64,000 bases of DNA from Whalleya microplaca (lineage: Eukaryota > Ascomycota > Sordariomycetes > Xylariales > Xylariaceae). Location: contig MU385723.1 of the NCBI GenBank assembly GCA_022497155.1, positions 744,001-808,000 of the forward strand, in the 5' to 3' direction. This document shows positions 23,965-33,587 of the stretch, piece after piece. Under the pieces are notes generated by a model. That model searched no databases. It saw nothing but the letters and a program-made list of their open reading frames with translations, and was not told where the DNA came from. Within the stretch, counting starts at the first letter, position 1; each line of letters opens with the position of its first letter. Position numbers and translations under genes: made by a program.

Positions 23965-24514
23965 CGTGACGTATTTGGGTGATAAGCGTTTGCGAAGTGG
24001 GAGGAATCTAAGTTTTCGTCGCAAGGTGAGGGGAAGTTTGTTGCAAATACGTTATGTATGCAGGCAGCCTTCAACGCGTTGACTTGTCAAGAACAATCCT
24101 CAAATTTGGTGTGATACTCTACGGCACTGATGATGAACAAGACAGAAATTTTATCACTACTAGCATGGCTACTTCGATAACGATGGTTGTAGTTAATTGT
24201 CGATAACGCGACGCCATGATCGTGCTAATATCTACAGGTAACTTGTGCCTACCATCCACTATCTCGTAGATAATTTTGCGGATATCAGATGCGGTGTTAT
24301 ATTTCTAGTCACAGGCATGGAGTGCAAGCAAGGTTTCAAGCGGTTGGGAAAATTTCGATCACGGCCTCACGATAGCGATAGACGTTCAGTACATCGAAGC
24401 TATTCAACTGGACCAGAACATGACCGCAGTTCGCTACGGTTCAGACATCTGACTACATTATTCGGGGCTTTCTTCCTCACATCCTCAGGCAAGCTGAAGA
24501 TTGCAACGAAAAAA
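23965..24514. other. Spacer between translin and U2 snRNA gene
   Basis: This is the translin promoter side and the U2 3' flank. The sequence is mixed, with an open frame at 24245-24610 (plus) that runs antisense through the U2 gene and is therefore not credible as protein. No other feature was seen. Confidence 0.35.
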
Positions 24515-24706
24515 GAGGTTCGCGTCACCTGGAGGCAGTGTAATACCAGGGACACAGTGGAAGCGATCATGCGCAAGCACAGAGGATGCGCTCCCGGAGA
24601 TCAAAAATAAGAATAATCACGATTGAGTCCAAGTAGGACTCTTTCAGAGATTAAACTGAAAAGAACAGATACTACACTTGATCTAAGCCAAAAGGCAAAG
24701 AGAGCT
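24515..24706 (-). ncRNA. U2: U2 spliceosomal snRNA
   Basis: Read on the minus strand, the sequence begins AGCTCTCTTTGCCTTTTGGC and goes on to the almost invariant U2 5' domain. That domain includes the branch-site-recognition segment GTGTAGTATCTGTTC and then stem-loop II. An Sm-type site, TTATTTTTGA, sits in the middle (about 24607-24598). The 3' half has the conserved CCTGGTATTACACTGCCTCC of the terminal stem-loop, and the RNA ends near CGAACCTC before a T-tract. The total is about 192 nt, the normal U2 length. U2 pairs with the intron branch point during spliceosome assembly. The 5' end was placed by alignment in my head to the usual spacing before GCCTTTTGGC and may be off by a few bases. 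This explains away overlapping plus- and minus-strand open frames at 24245-24879. Confidence 0.95.
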
Positions 24707-24752
24707 AAAGAAGAAAGGAAGAAAAGTTGAAATTGGAGGGAGGGGGAACCGG

Positions 24753-24760
24753 TATATATA
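24753..24760 (-). promoter_or_regulatory. TATA-like box of the U2 snRNA gene
   Basis: TATATATA (read the same on both strands) lies about 47-54 bases upstream of the proposed U2 5' end, between a G/A-rich purine tract and CCCAAAG. The distance is reasonable for an RNA polymerase II snRNA promoter in fungi, but no conserved proximal element was identified with certainty. Confidence 0.45.
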
Positions 24761-25060
24761 CCCAAAGTCTGGGGTGGTGTGGGATGGCAGAAAATCTGAT
24801 TTCCTAAGGCACAATGGCCGCGGTTGCCTCGAGAGTCACCGCCGGAATTTTTGAGACCCATAATATTATGGGTCAACATTTAACTCAATTGGCCACGACC
24901 TCTGATAATACGGGTCCGTGTTTGCTCACCGATACTTTGGTACTCCATAGCGTGATTCACAATGCATCCAGGCAACAGCCAACATCAAGTTCATTGGAGC
25001 GATAGCTCCGGAATACTTCGTACTTGGGGCAACAACAAACAATACATAAGGAAGTTACTG

Positions 25061-25625
25061 TTATGAATGCTGTGTACCAATCTGGTGTTGTTGAATGATA
25101 CCAAAAGGGCTACAACGTACAATACGGTACCTAGCATATATGTATGATACTAGGCAGCCAGTACCTAAACCCCTTTCATAAGTGTTCACAACTCGAATAG
25201 CGAGGGCAAAATAGTCTCCTTGTGGTATCAAAATCTCTCCCAGTGAGTAGTTTCTACACACTTTATACTCGCGTAATCGGGTATCAACCCCTAGAGGCAC
25301 CGGTGACATCCCACATGGCTTTGGCAAGAAGCATTGAGGTGATGCAAGATCTCGGGTTATTGTATTGAAGATGTGCTATCGCTGTTTGGACTCGAGCCCC
25401 TATATTTTTAGGCATTCGCCATGTTCCGCTAGGTATAGCGATAGCTACAGGCAGAATAGCATCAGGTCCTACGCCGAGCCCAGTCGACGCCGCAGCCAAC
25501 ATTCCCTGTTGGTCTTCAGAGAGTGGTCTCGAGTTTCCGATATGAATGCACCGTTTAAGGTACGCTTTGTCAAATACTTGATCATAGCTCCGGTGCTGGT
25601 AATCAGAACACTCTTAGGCTCAGTG
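25061..25625 (-). pseudogene. Frameshifted relic of an unrecognised protein gene
   Basis: On the minus strand an open frame from about 25625 to 25284 has a protein-like composition (FDKAYLKRC, SRPLSEDQQGML, STGLGVGPDAILPVAIAIPSG, LLAKAMWDVTGASRG). It breaks at a stop just after ASRG. The coding impression continues at once in another frame as VDTRLREYKVCRNYSLGE, then FALAIRVVNTYERG, before decaying. A one-base shift with no splice sites at the join suggests a mutated gene rather than an intron. There is no good start codon and stops lie upstream. I do not recognise the family. Confidence 0.4.
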
Positions 25626-27010
25626 CACATCGATCTAGAATTTTATCGGTTCAAAGACTGGGGACATTGTTGACGTAAGATATCAGAAAGGAACCGGACT
25701 AAGAGTAGTCAGCAACGAGGCAAAATCATAATATGATGATAGGCTGATTTCACTATTGAAACACACACTGGTCTCTTCCAGGCAATGGCCACATCACTGC
25801 GTATATCTTCGCCTAATCCTGGCGGAACCGGTGGTCTTATGAAGCAGCGCTCGTAGACCCTTCAAATATGAAGTTTGCACCTGCGACGTCGGAACACTTC
25901 AGCATTATCCTTTTTGCTATGGCATATAGCCCTACTGAAGTCTCAACTTAGGAATTGTTCTCTTTTAGGTAGCTTAGTCTTGTGGTAGCAGGGCTAGTGC
26001 CTAGCCACCACACTGTTACCAATATTAGTATTGATAGGCAGTCTGAGAAATATCAAAGTGTCAGAAATGTCTTATAGACTACACGTAGAATGACAGTGGA
26101 AGAAGAACACAGGAAGGCTTGAAGGTGAACCAAAACTATATGTTAGCTTCAAGGATAGCAATACGATGTCTAAGTTCATACTCTAACGACTTGACTGGAC
26201 AGATCATAGAGTATAATGAGCCTTTTAGTTCCTCAATGTTGCTAACATTCGTTATAAATATTCTCCATACGCTTTGTCTTTCTAGATATTTGAGAAATAC
26301 GCATCGTAATGTCATCCTACTAAGTTAGTGAACAGTCGATACTGCCTTCATACTAAGGCTTCTCGGCTGGCGGTGTTATATAGTTTAACCTAAAGGACTT
26401 CTCTACGGTATCGATCTCCATGGATGAACTTAATGAATATATATACCTATATTGTCGCCAGCTTCGATCTTTTAATAAAGCTCGGCTGTGCGAAGTTTGT
26501 TTTTGTTAATTGCTATAAGTTTGTAGGGGTGGAATGAATGATTTGGGATCAGAAGAAAGAAAAAAAGATAAATTGTATTTCGTATGCTTCCCCTTTAATT
26601 ATGTCGGTTATTTGTGATCTATGTGGTTTTGGTGGTTAGTTCCCCCTTAATCGTTATGTTGAGGAGTCTGCCAGCTGCTTCAAGTACGGCAGCTGCCAGC
26701 AGATACTTAGGTAATATTACAGACATTGTCTGCATGCCTACCTTGTAGTCTGTCGTCTCACATGAAATTCAATTATTATCACAACTTCAAATATAAAGTG
26801 AGAGCGTATGAGACTGTAGATTCTGAACGACAAACTCATCTACCCATTACATGTGAATATACCTGAGATCACAGATACCATCTGCATGGTTGCCAAGCTG
26901 ACGCCATCTAAGTTCAATCCAGAGCCCGAATAATCGCGCAGCAGCTGAGCTTACTTTTTTGCCTCAATCATTTTTCACTTTTCAACCTACGTTGTGGGTG
27001 AATGAGTATA

Positions 27011-27561
27011 ATGGCCCCATCGCCTCTACCAAGTTTGGTTTACAAGATCGTGCCCGCGGCACCTCCAACGCCGCTGCCGGCCGAGTACCCTCCTTCGGAG
27101 CTTGACCAGAAAGAGTACGTATTCCACAGTTGTATCTTCCCCCTTCCAGCTTGTCTTAGGAGCTACGTCTATCTGTATTAGATGCTTCTATTTGCATGTG
27201 TCAAGGCTAACTCTGGATGGTGTATAGTGGGTTCATCCATTTGAGTATCGGAACGCAGGTAAGTGTACAAGGCCATTCAGGGAATTGAGATATATCTCAA
27301 TGGCTTAGAATCTCTATGCTCATATGAGGTTAGATTCCAATTACTGCGGATCTCTTTTTCAAAGACTATACCTCTCTTTGGATCCTTAAGATTCGCTTTG
27401 CCGAAAAGTTCCACGCCTCGACATCGTGGGATATTCCAGGGTGTCCTCATTTATATGGCAACTTCGGTGCTGGTGATGTGGAGGATGTCAAGGAATTTTC
27501 GCGCTCTGAAGGCGAAAGCTGGAAAGAGGCTGCGAAGAAAGAGAGTAGCTGGCTAGTTTAG
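27011..27561 (+). CDS. DUF952 domain protein
   Basis: Three exons (27011-27114, 27228-27258, 27334-27561) give 120 residues. The family layout is complete: an opening LVYKIVP, the core motif ELDQKDGFIHLSIGTQ, then ADLFF, SLWILKIRFA, and a second-half motif (DIPGCPHLYGNF) ending ESSWLV. DUF952 proteins are small, widely spread in bacteria and fungi, and have no established function. They share a fold with ADP-ribosyl-transfer-like proteins according to general descriptions, and I make no enzymatic claim. The 31-nt middle exon carries the essential DGFIHLS motif. It is fixed by phase: GA|T at the 5' side and CAG|ATT at the 3' side. The gene escapes a plain ORF scan, which shows only the last part in combination with intron sequence. 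Confidence 0.9.
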
Positions 27562-29049
27562 GGCCTTGGGTGAGCATCGGGCTACATATCTGGAATTTAG
27601 ACGCATTTTCTGGTGGTTGACCTCGCAATGAAACAATATGGCCCCATAACTGTTGCATACGATATGAGAAATGACGAGCGATCCTTTGTTTTCTGCTTAA
27701 TATAGTCACTCCAAGACTCATTTAAGGAGGTTTCTTGGTACTAGAAAAATGATGGATAAATTACAAGTCTAGGGTTGTGTCTAGTGGTCTTCTATCTTAT
27801 ATCAACTGTTTAATCTTCGGCTACCATGCTTGAATAGCCACATGAATTTAAGAATTATTCATTGGCGGTGCCAAAAATAGAGCGGTTGATACGCTTAGTT
27901 CAATTGTGGTCGGTATATATAGTCTGATAATTACAATTTTCAACAATGCCGGCGTCATCTCCATCCTGGCGGCTGCTTAAGAAGTGGCAGATGACTTAGA
28001 CCAGCAGTACGTTACAGAATTTGCCCCTGATCACTATCATTTCTTGCATCCTTTTAGCCTGCTAAGCCCAGAGCAACACGATGTCATAATTGACCATGCG
28101 GACCAGATGGTTATGGGACACAGCCAACCTCTCCAGCAGTAATTTCCTGCTAGCCGCGGAGGGAACAGCCATATTCATCCCTCTGCCGCAGAATAAATGC
28201 GCTGCTATCTTTGTCCGCTTCTTCAAGCACTCTCCACGGCTGCGCCCATATCCCAGCCAACGTTCTCATAGACTCCCAATCGAACACCGCGTCCATCGCC
28301 CCGCCCCCCGGGAAATATATAGGGAGCAGCAAAGCACCCCGACAAGCAGCTCTTCGCCATGTTCTGAGATGTTATGTCCGAGGGCAACGCGAAATCTCCG
28401 CAGTGAAGGGCAGGGGCATCTGGGCTGGTATCCAGGCTGACCTACACCGAGCTCACTTATCGATGGGGTTTACCGTGCCCCTGAGCCCACTCCTTGGCGA
28501 CACTCACGGCGAGCTGTTCGGCCTCCTGACTGATGTTTTTCGTGAGGTCGATGAAATATCCAGTGTAGAGTTGGTAGTAGCTGTCAAAGATAATATTTGG
28601 GCTACGCTTCGCAGCGCGCAGCTTGGTGCGCGGATTGCTGTCCTTCGCAGTTGGTTTCTCGGGTCTTGGGCTAGCTGTTTAGACAGCACGGTGGTTAAAG
28701 CTATCTTCGCCAGGACGGTAGAATTTTGGGTTATTCGCGACTATGTTCCGTAGAGGAATCCCACAATCGACGTGGTTAGTTTCTGGGCTTCATTGATGTC
28801 ATTACCACGTAGAAATAACCAACACCGCCATGGACTTATATCACATTTATCGTGTATGCAGTCATCACACAGGTACTGTCATGATCACAGCTAGCTTGTC
28901 AACTTGATTTAACCATTATATTCTCCAAGCAATCTCTGACTACCTAAGTTGTTCAGAAGACCCTATTCAATTAATGAGCTCTTGGGATTACTGTATTCCC
29001 GAGCTCCAGAAGAAGAAGGGGCTTATAAGAGCTACCCCTATTGTGAGAA
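27562..29049. other. Spacer with a decayed dehydrogenase-like relic
   Basis: Downstream flank of the DUF952 gene and of the convergent FAD oxidoreductase gene. A relic is listed separately at 27939-28753. Outside it (27562-27938 and 28754-29049) the sequence is A/T-rich without features. Confidence 0.35.
27939..28753 (+). pseudogene. Possible relic of a short-chain dehydrogenase (AYR1-like)
   Basis: At 27939 one frame reads FNNAGVISILAAA and then hits a stop. NNAG is the signature of the SDR Rossmann fold. About 270 bases on, in a different frame, comes IDSQSNTASIA followed by KYIGSSKA and AALRH, which resembles the SDR catalytic stretch (NxSS...YxxSKAA) of 1-acyl-DHAP-reductase-like enzymes, though with one extra residue between Tyr and Lys. 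An open frame continues to 28753 without clear similarity. Several stops and at least one frame change lie between these islands. I infer a dead gene. An intact intron-containing gene seems unlikely because no splice solution was found. Confidence 0.35.
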
Positions 29050-30636
29050 CTAATATTGCAACGAAGCCAGTATAAGGGGAAGGATATAATCCTCTGTGAA
29101 TTGCCAAATGGCGCTCGAGTCCTGCGTCTGCCACGCTGCTCCATTGTAGAAGGTGTTCCGCTGGCCCTGGAGCGCGAACAGCTTCTTGTAGAAGCCGGCC
29201 TGGATAGCCTCGTTTGACACCTGCAAGTTGAAAGGCGCATGGGCTGAAAACGTCAACCACTCCGGTGTCGTAATGGGTAAACCCCTGACCTTCTGAACCC
29301 GCTTTATGATAGCCAGGATATCAGCCTTCACGTAATCTGCGGAGAGAACTTCGGGGCTTCCGTAGTAGACCTGAGTTAGCCCTTGGTTGGGAAAGAATAT
29401 GTAAGGGCCCGGAAGCTCAGGGATATTATAGGGCTGTCCGGGGCCGGCGGCCCGAAATCTCTTGTCAAAGCCCGTGTGATTGAGAACGCCCGTGTAGTAC
29501 GCGTTGGCAAAAAATTGGCTGAAGAGGCATGTTTCATCTTCTGAAAGGTCATAGCCTCCTAGGCTGTCAATTGTCGGCGGAGGTGTAGACACCAACTTCT
29601 TCGCGATAATCAACTTGCGACCTGTCGGCGTGTTGACGAGGACCCGCACTGACCCTTTGTCTGAACGATTTATCGCAATAACGGAAGAGCTGGTATACAA
29701 GTTACGGCCGAGAGACACTGCAGCTTTCTGGTACAGTTCTTGGATATTTTGTTTAGCTGTCGTCCAGTAGCCCTGTCCGAAACTGGTGACTTGATCTAGG
29801 TTTAGATATTTAAACAGGTATAGTGCTGTACACAATCCGGAGTTAACACACATTAATCTTAGGCATTCTAATACTCGAGGTCATGTTCTCCAGTGCTTCA
29901 AACCCAGTCATCTCTAGGAAAAGGGAATCGATTTGGCTTGTGAGATTTGTAAGACCAGCCAAGGTAGGGGGAAAAGAACTCTAGAATACGTACTGCTGAT
30001 GTTGAGTATTGGGGCATAGCCTTGGTTTACTATGAACACCGTAGGCACCAAAGCTTGCAGATTGTACTTGACCACAAAGTCGCCGAAGGGAAGAAGCAAA
30101 TCCGGCTCAACCGGGTATGTCAGGTTGAAGCCATCCCTTAAACCTGGGTACTTCAGCAGCTGGGTCGCATAAGTGTTCAAAGCCGTGGCTAAAGCAGCGT
30201 TGCTTGGTGACGAGACGTAAACGCTTTTTCCTGTTGAGAAGTCGACATACTCCGGCTGAGGTCCTCCTGATATGCTGAAATTGCCGAGAGGGACACGAAA
30301 ACGAGCAAAGTAGTCCGCTACTACTTTCAGACGGGCGAAAATAACAACGCCAATATCGATTGTATAGCCTGTGTATGGGTCGACGTAAGTTTCAGCATGT
30401 CCTCCGATAATTGTTTTCTTTTCAACGACTACTACAGTCTTATTGTAGTCTCTCAGCCGAAGTGCTGTGTATATTCCAGACGAGCCTCCCCCAATGACTG
30501 CAACATCTCTGCGGATGATACTGTCAGGGTCGAACGATGACGGATCTGTACTGACGTCTAAGTCATTGTTAGATGATGCTGACCCAGTGGCTATCCATAA
30601 GAAAAGAGCGGTTGCCCAGTGAACCCAGAGCTGCAT
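29050..30636 (-). CDS. Secreted FAD-dependent amine-oxidase-like oxidoreductase
   Basis: Two exons (30636-29994 and 29825-29050) give 472 residues. Residues 1-20 (MQLWVHWATALFLWIATGSA) form a signal peptide. The dinucleotide-binding fold follows at 45-54 (VAVIGGGSSG) with a distal acidic residue in VVVVEKK and then GGHAETY, the amine-oxidase-superfamily pattern. The second exon carries ASN-glycosylation-like sites and a GYWTTAKQN...LYQKAA stretch seen in the fungal 'beta-cyclopiazonate dehydrogenase-like' group. No substrate can be inferred, and no biosynthetic cluster surrounds it. The intron runs GTACGT...TGTACAG, and the phase A|CA joins NIS to TLYLFKYL. Reading through instead gives an unrelated tail. 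A secreted flavoprotein oxidase is the safest description. Confidence 0.85.
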
Positions 30637-33095
30637 TTTGTTTCAGTCGGGGCTTTCTATCCCAATAACAAGCTACGTGGGATTTGAAAGGAACGGAAAG
30701 AAGAGTTCACATCCTTTCTGGATCCTTCCTACGCTTTAAATATAAATGAAGCGTAGATGCTAGTCCATTGCTATTTGCAACTTGACTCGTATGAATTCAA
30801 GCCGCCATGCCGAGGATACGCCAGCTCCTTCATGGCATATACCGGCATGTTGATGGCGTGCGAACTCGGAAAGGACGGTAATCCAGTCATCATCTATCAC
30901 CTTCTATAGTACTTTGCGAGTCATGTCATACTCTTGGAGATAGATTCTAACTCAAAACTCTCTGTATTGCATGTTCCAACCAGGCAGGAGGTAGACGGAC
31001 CTAGAGCTTCTGTAAGCCTCGAGCAGTGCCAGCTAGACAATCAGAATCGAGCCGCAGCCACAGATAGAAAACCATTATATTGAGCTTGGAAGAGTTGTCA
31101 TGGTTTTGCAATTGTTGCTTGAACATTGTGTTGCTGTAAGCGATGAAAGTATCAGCGACGATGGCTCAATTGCACTGAACAACACGTTCCAAGATCCCAT
31201 GAAGGATCATATCAAAAAAAGAGTATTATGTAAGTAATAGATCTTAGGAGTCTAGGCAAAAAGCTTAACTAATAAAAAGCTCCACCTATACGAGCTCTCC
31301 ATGATTGGCGCTCTTAACTAATGAACTGCCGTAAAGCAGCATCTTGAGCCACAACTCCGTGCCATCCTGGACTAACAGCAAGTATCTTCAATTTATCAAA
31401 CTTTTGACACGAACTGATATAACGACATTAGGTTTAGTGCTTATCGCCAATAAAGTGAATTCAATGTGTTGGTAAAACATTATACTGGCTTATGTAATTT
31501 TTGGCCGTCCATCATTTTTGACATTTGTGGAGATAGTGCTTTGCGGCAGTTTATTAGATAGGCTATGTCTTGTGATCTAGGGTCACAGTTATGCCTTTTC
31601 TGTCATTAGTTGAGTCTTTAAAGCATTTTCTCATACAAGAAATCGTGATCATACTGGCCATATATGTAGTGCAAATAATGCGTCTTATTAATGCCATGTT
31701 GAGTACCTACATTAGTACCGCTTCCGGGGTTGTCCATTAGGCTTGGTCTAGGCTTAAGGGGCTTGTCGATATATAACCTCCCCAGCTATAACGGAGGGGC
31801 CAGTATATTTCGTACCAAAAAACACAATAATTACTTTTAATGACCTGTACGTAGTATATATACTGTATTTATTAGGGGTTATCCAGTCTTAAGACACTGT
31901 TACTACGTAGTAATTCCAACACTGCAGGTACTATGGATAACCACATGGGAGCACATATGTATGTATGTCGCTAAAAAAAGATACTTGGCAGGACCCTTCA
32001 TTGCGTACCTTGAGCACGAAGATCTTGATCAAAGTTTTAACCATACCTAATATACTAACAAGGAAAAATCCTCGATATAGTCCCACTTAACTTCGGATTA
32101 CTCCGTACATATAAATCTCTTGTCAACACACTACCGTCCTATAACGACTGTAATAAGTCTTGAAGGATGAATTAGGTCATTGTTGATATTTGTTGAGGTC
32201 GAAGTTGACCACGTAGGTAGCAGTGCTCTCTTACCTGCAACGAACAAGAACCCTCTGCCTTAGTTTATCGATTCTATCTAGACTTAAAGGGTAATTAAGT
32301 CGCTGTGATCATCCGAGAACACGTAATGGCCAATGTTCAGTCACTGAGATGGATAAACAGTCTACATGAACTTGCTTGCGCAGGCTTCTAGCTGGCCGAA
32401 AATCCGAGGACGACCCACCGTACCAATGATAGACACGGTCCGCCCACGGCACAGGTAAGGAGATCAGTGACGTACAGACCGGTCGAGCGGTGCTACGTAG
32501 CAGCTTGCTCATCCATCTCTTCTGTTTAATGGAAATAGAGGAATCGGAGTGACTGTATCCTTCAGCTGTGTCCTCAGTGGAAGAGCGAAGACGGAAAATT
32601 TCCGAACTACGCACCATGTGCTTCTTGTATCTCAACGACGGATAGGATCATAGACTACAATGGCCCCAGACTATACCAAAGGATTATCCTGCAGTGGCTC
32701 CGAATAGCGCAAGGAAACCGTGGGAGGAAATAGCATAGTGAAGAATGGCCAACTTGACTATATTAAATAAATGTGTATTCGCAGCGATGCGTATGCAAGG
32801 AAATAATCTAGGTAAACGACAGGAATGAGGGTTCCTCAGACTCCAGTCTGACCCGCCAGATGTAGACCGCTCCTATACCCTCGCGCTAAACTATGCATTT
32901 TTACTCTCTCAGGACCGGTGGTTAATAATAAATGACTGCCTAGACTCCGTGCTGAAAACAAAGAACACCTGTCTGTCCTAAACCGATAACACCAAGCTCT
33001 CAAATGCGTTACTTTTCCCAAGGCCATGGTCTCATACTTATTGTTGGCCCGCTGCCGGTAATTCTCTTTCGTCAGTGGTGGATTTTCTGTCTTAT
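30637..33095. other. Gene-poor A/T-rich interval
   Basis: The bases next to 30636 include the FAD-oxidase promoter (an A/T-rich stretch, tttaaatataaat, near 30735-30747). The rest, to 33095, contains many stops in all frames. The open frame at 32309-32635 (minus, 108 codons) has no domain I know and is not supported. No repeat family or RNA gene was recognised. Confidence 0.4.
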
Positions 33096-33587
33096 TTATT
33101 CCTTCTGGCTTCGCCATTTCCTAAATAGCTTGCTCTTTAGTCGTGCGTCGCCGGAGGGATCGTCTTCGTGTGACATATGTGTTGACAAATAGTCTCCGTT
33201 GATCGAGCCGTCGATGCTCTCGGCTCCATCTTTGGATGAGCCGCCAAGGCTGCCGGTCGTACCTGGGGACTTGGTATCGCCCACGTCAACTGCGCTGTCA
33301 ATCGATGGCAAGACAGTGACCGATGCGTTTGGCTGTCCTCGGTCTGAGCTGGAATTTATTTTGCCATGGTTGACCCTCCACTTGTGCTTTCCTAGAAAGG
33401 ACCTCCGAGTTCGCTCCGACGTTTTAGACGGGTCGACATCCTCAGCCGAAATGCATGCTCCCGGAGTAACTATTGCGTCTGGATGGCGGAGAGATGTGGT
33501 ACGTGCAGCAAACGAGTCCGGGAAGCCAGTATCATAGCCACGGCTCATGGGCCGGCTGCCGGTAGAGCTCCTCGAAATAGTAGACAT
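33096..33587 (-). CDS. Small Ser/Gly/Asp-rich hypothetical protein
   Basis: A single uninterrupted frame of 163 codons starts at 33587 (MSTISRSSTGSRPMSRGYD). The product is polar, rich in Ser, Gly and Asp, and has no transmembrane segment or recognisable domain. Its C-terminus is basic (LKSKLFRKWRSQKE). It looks intrinsically disordered. Support comes from a G/C content higher than the flanking A/T-rich DNA, a good start context and a coding-like distribution. No functional statement is possible. It may be lineage-specific, or it may be one exon of a larger gene, although I found no convincing splice partner. Confidence 0.6.
   Translation of the reverse strand: MSTISRSSTGSRPMSRGYDTGFPDSFAARTTSLRHPDAIVTPGACISAEDVDPSKTSERTRRSFLGKHKWRVNHGKINSSSDRGQPNASVTVLPSIDSAVDVGDTKSPGTTGSLGGSSKDGAESIDGSINGDYLSTHMSHEDDPSGDARLKSKLFRKWRSQKE

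Larger units (their letters stand above)
24707..27010. other. A/T-rich interval between U2 and the DUF952 gene
   Basis: It contains the U2 promoter side and a relic gene listed at 25061-25625. Elsewhere (25680-26990) the sequence is A/T-rich with many stops. No intact gene, RNA or repeat family could be recognised there. The last 60-70 bases before 27011 are pyrimidine-rich and probably the DUF952 leader. Confidence 0.4.

Noticed and set aside
24245..24879. Open frames on both strands around 24.2-24.9 kb
   Set aside because: They cover the U2 snRNA gene and its promoter, whose RNA signatures are far stronger than any protein signal.
25061..28753. A biosynthetic gene cluster around the FAD oxidoreductase
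   Set aside because: The neighbours are a DUF952 gene and two relics. There is no core synthase, transporter or pathway regulator.
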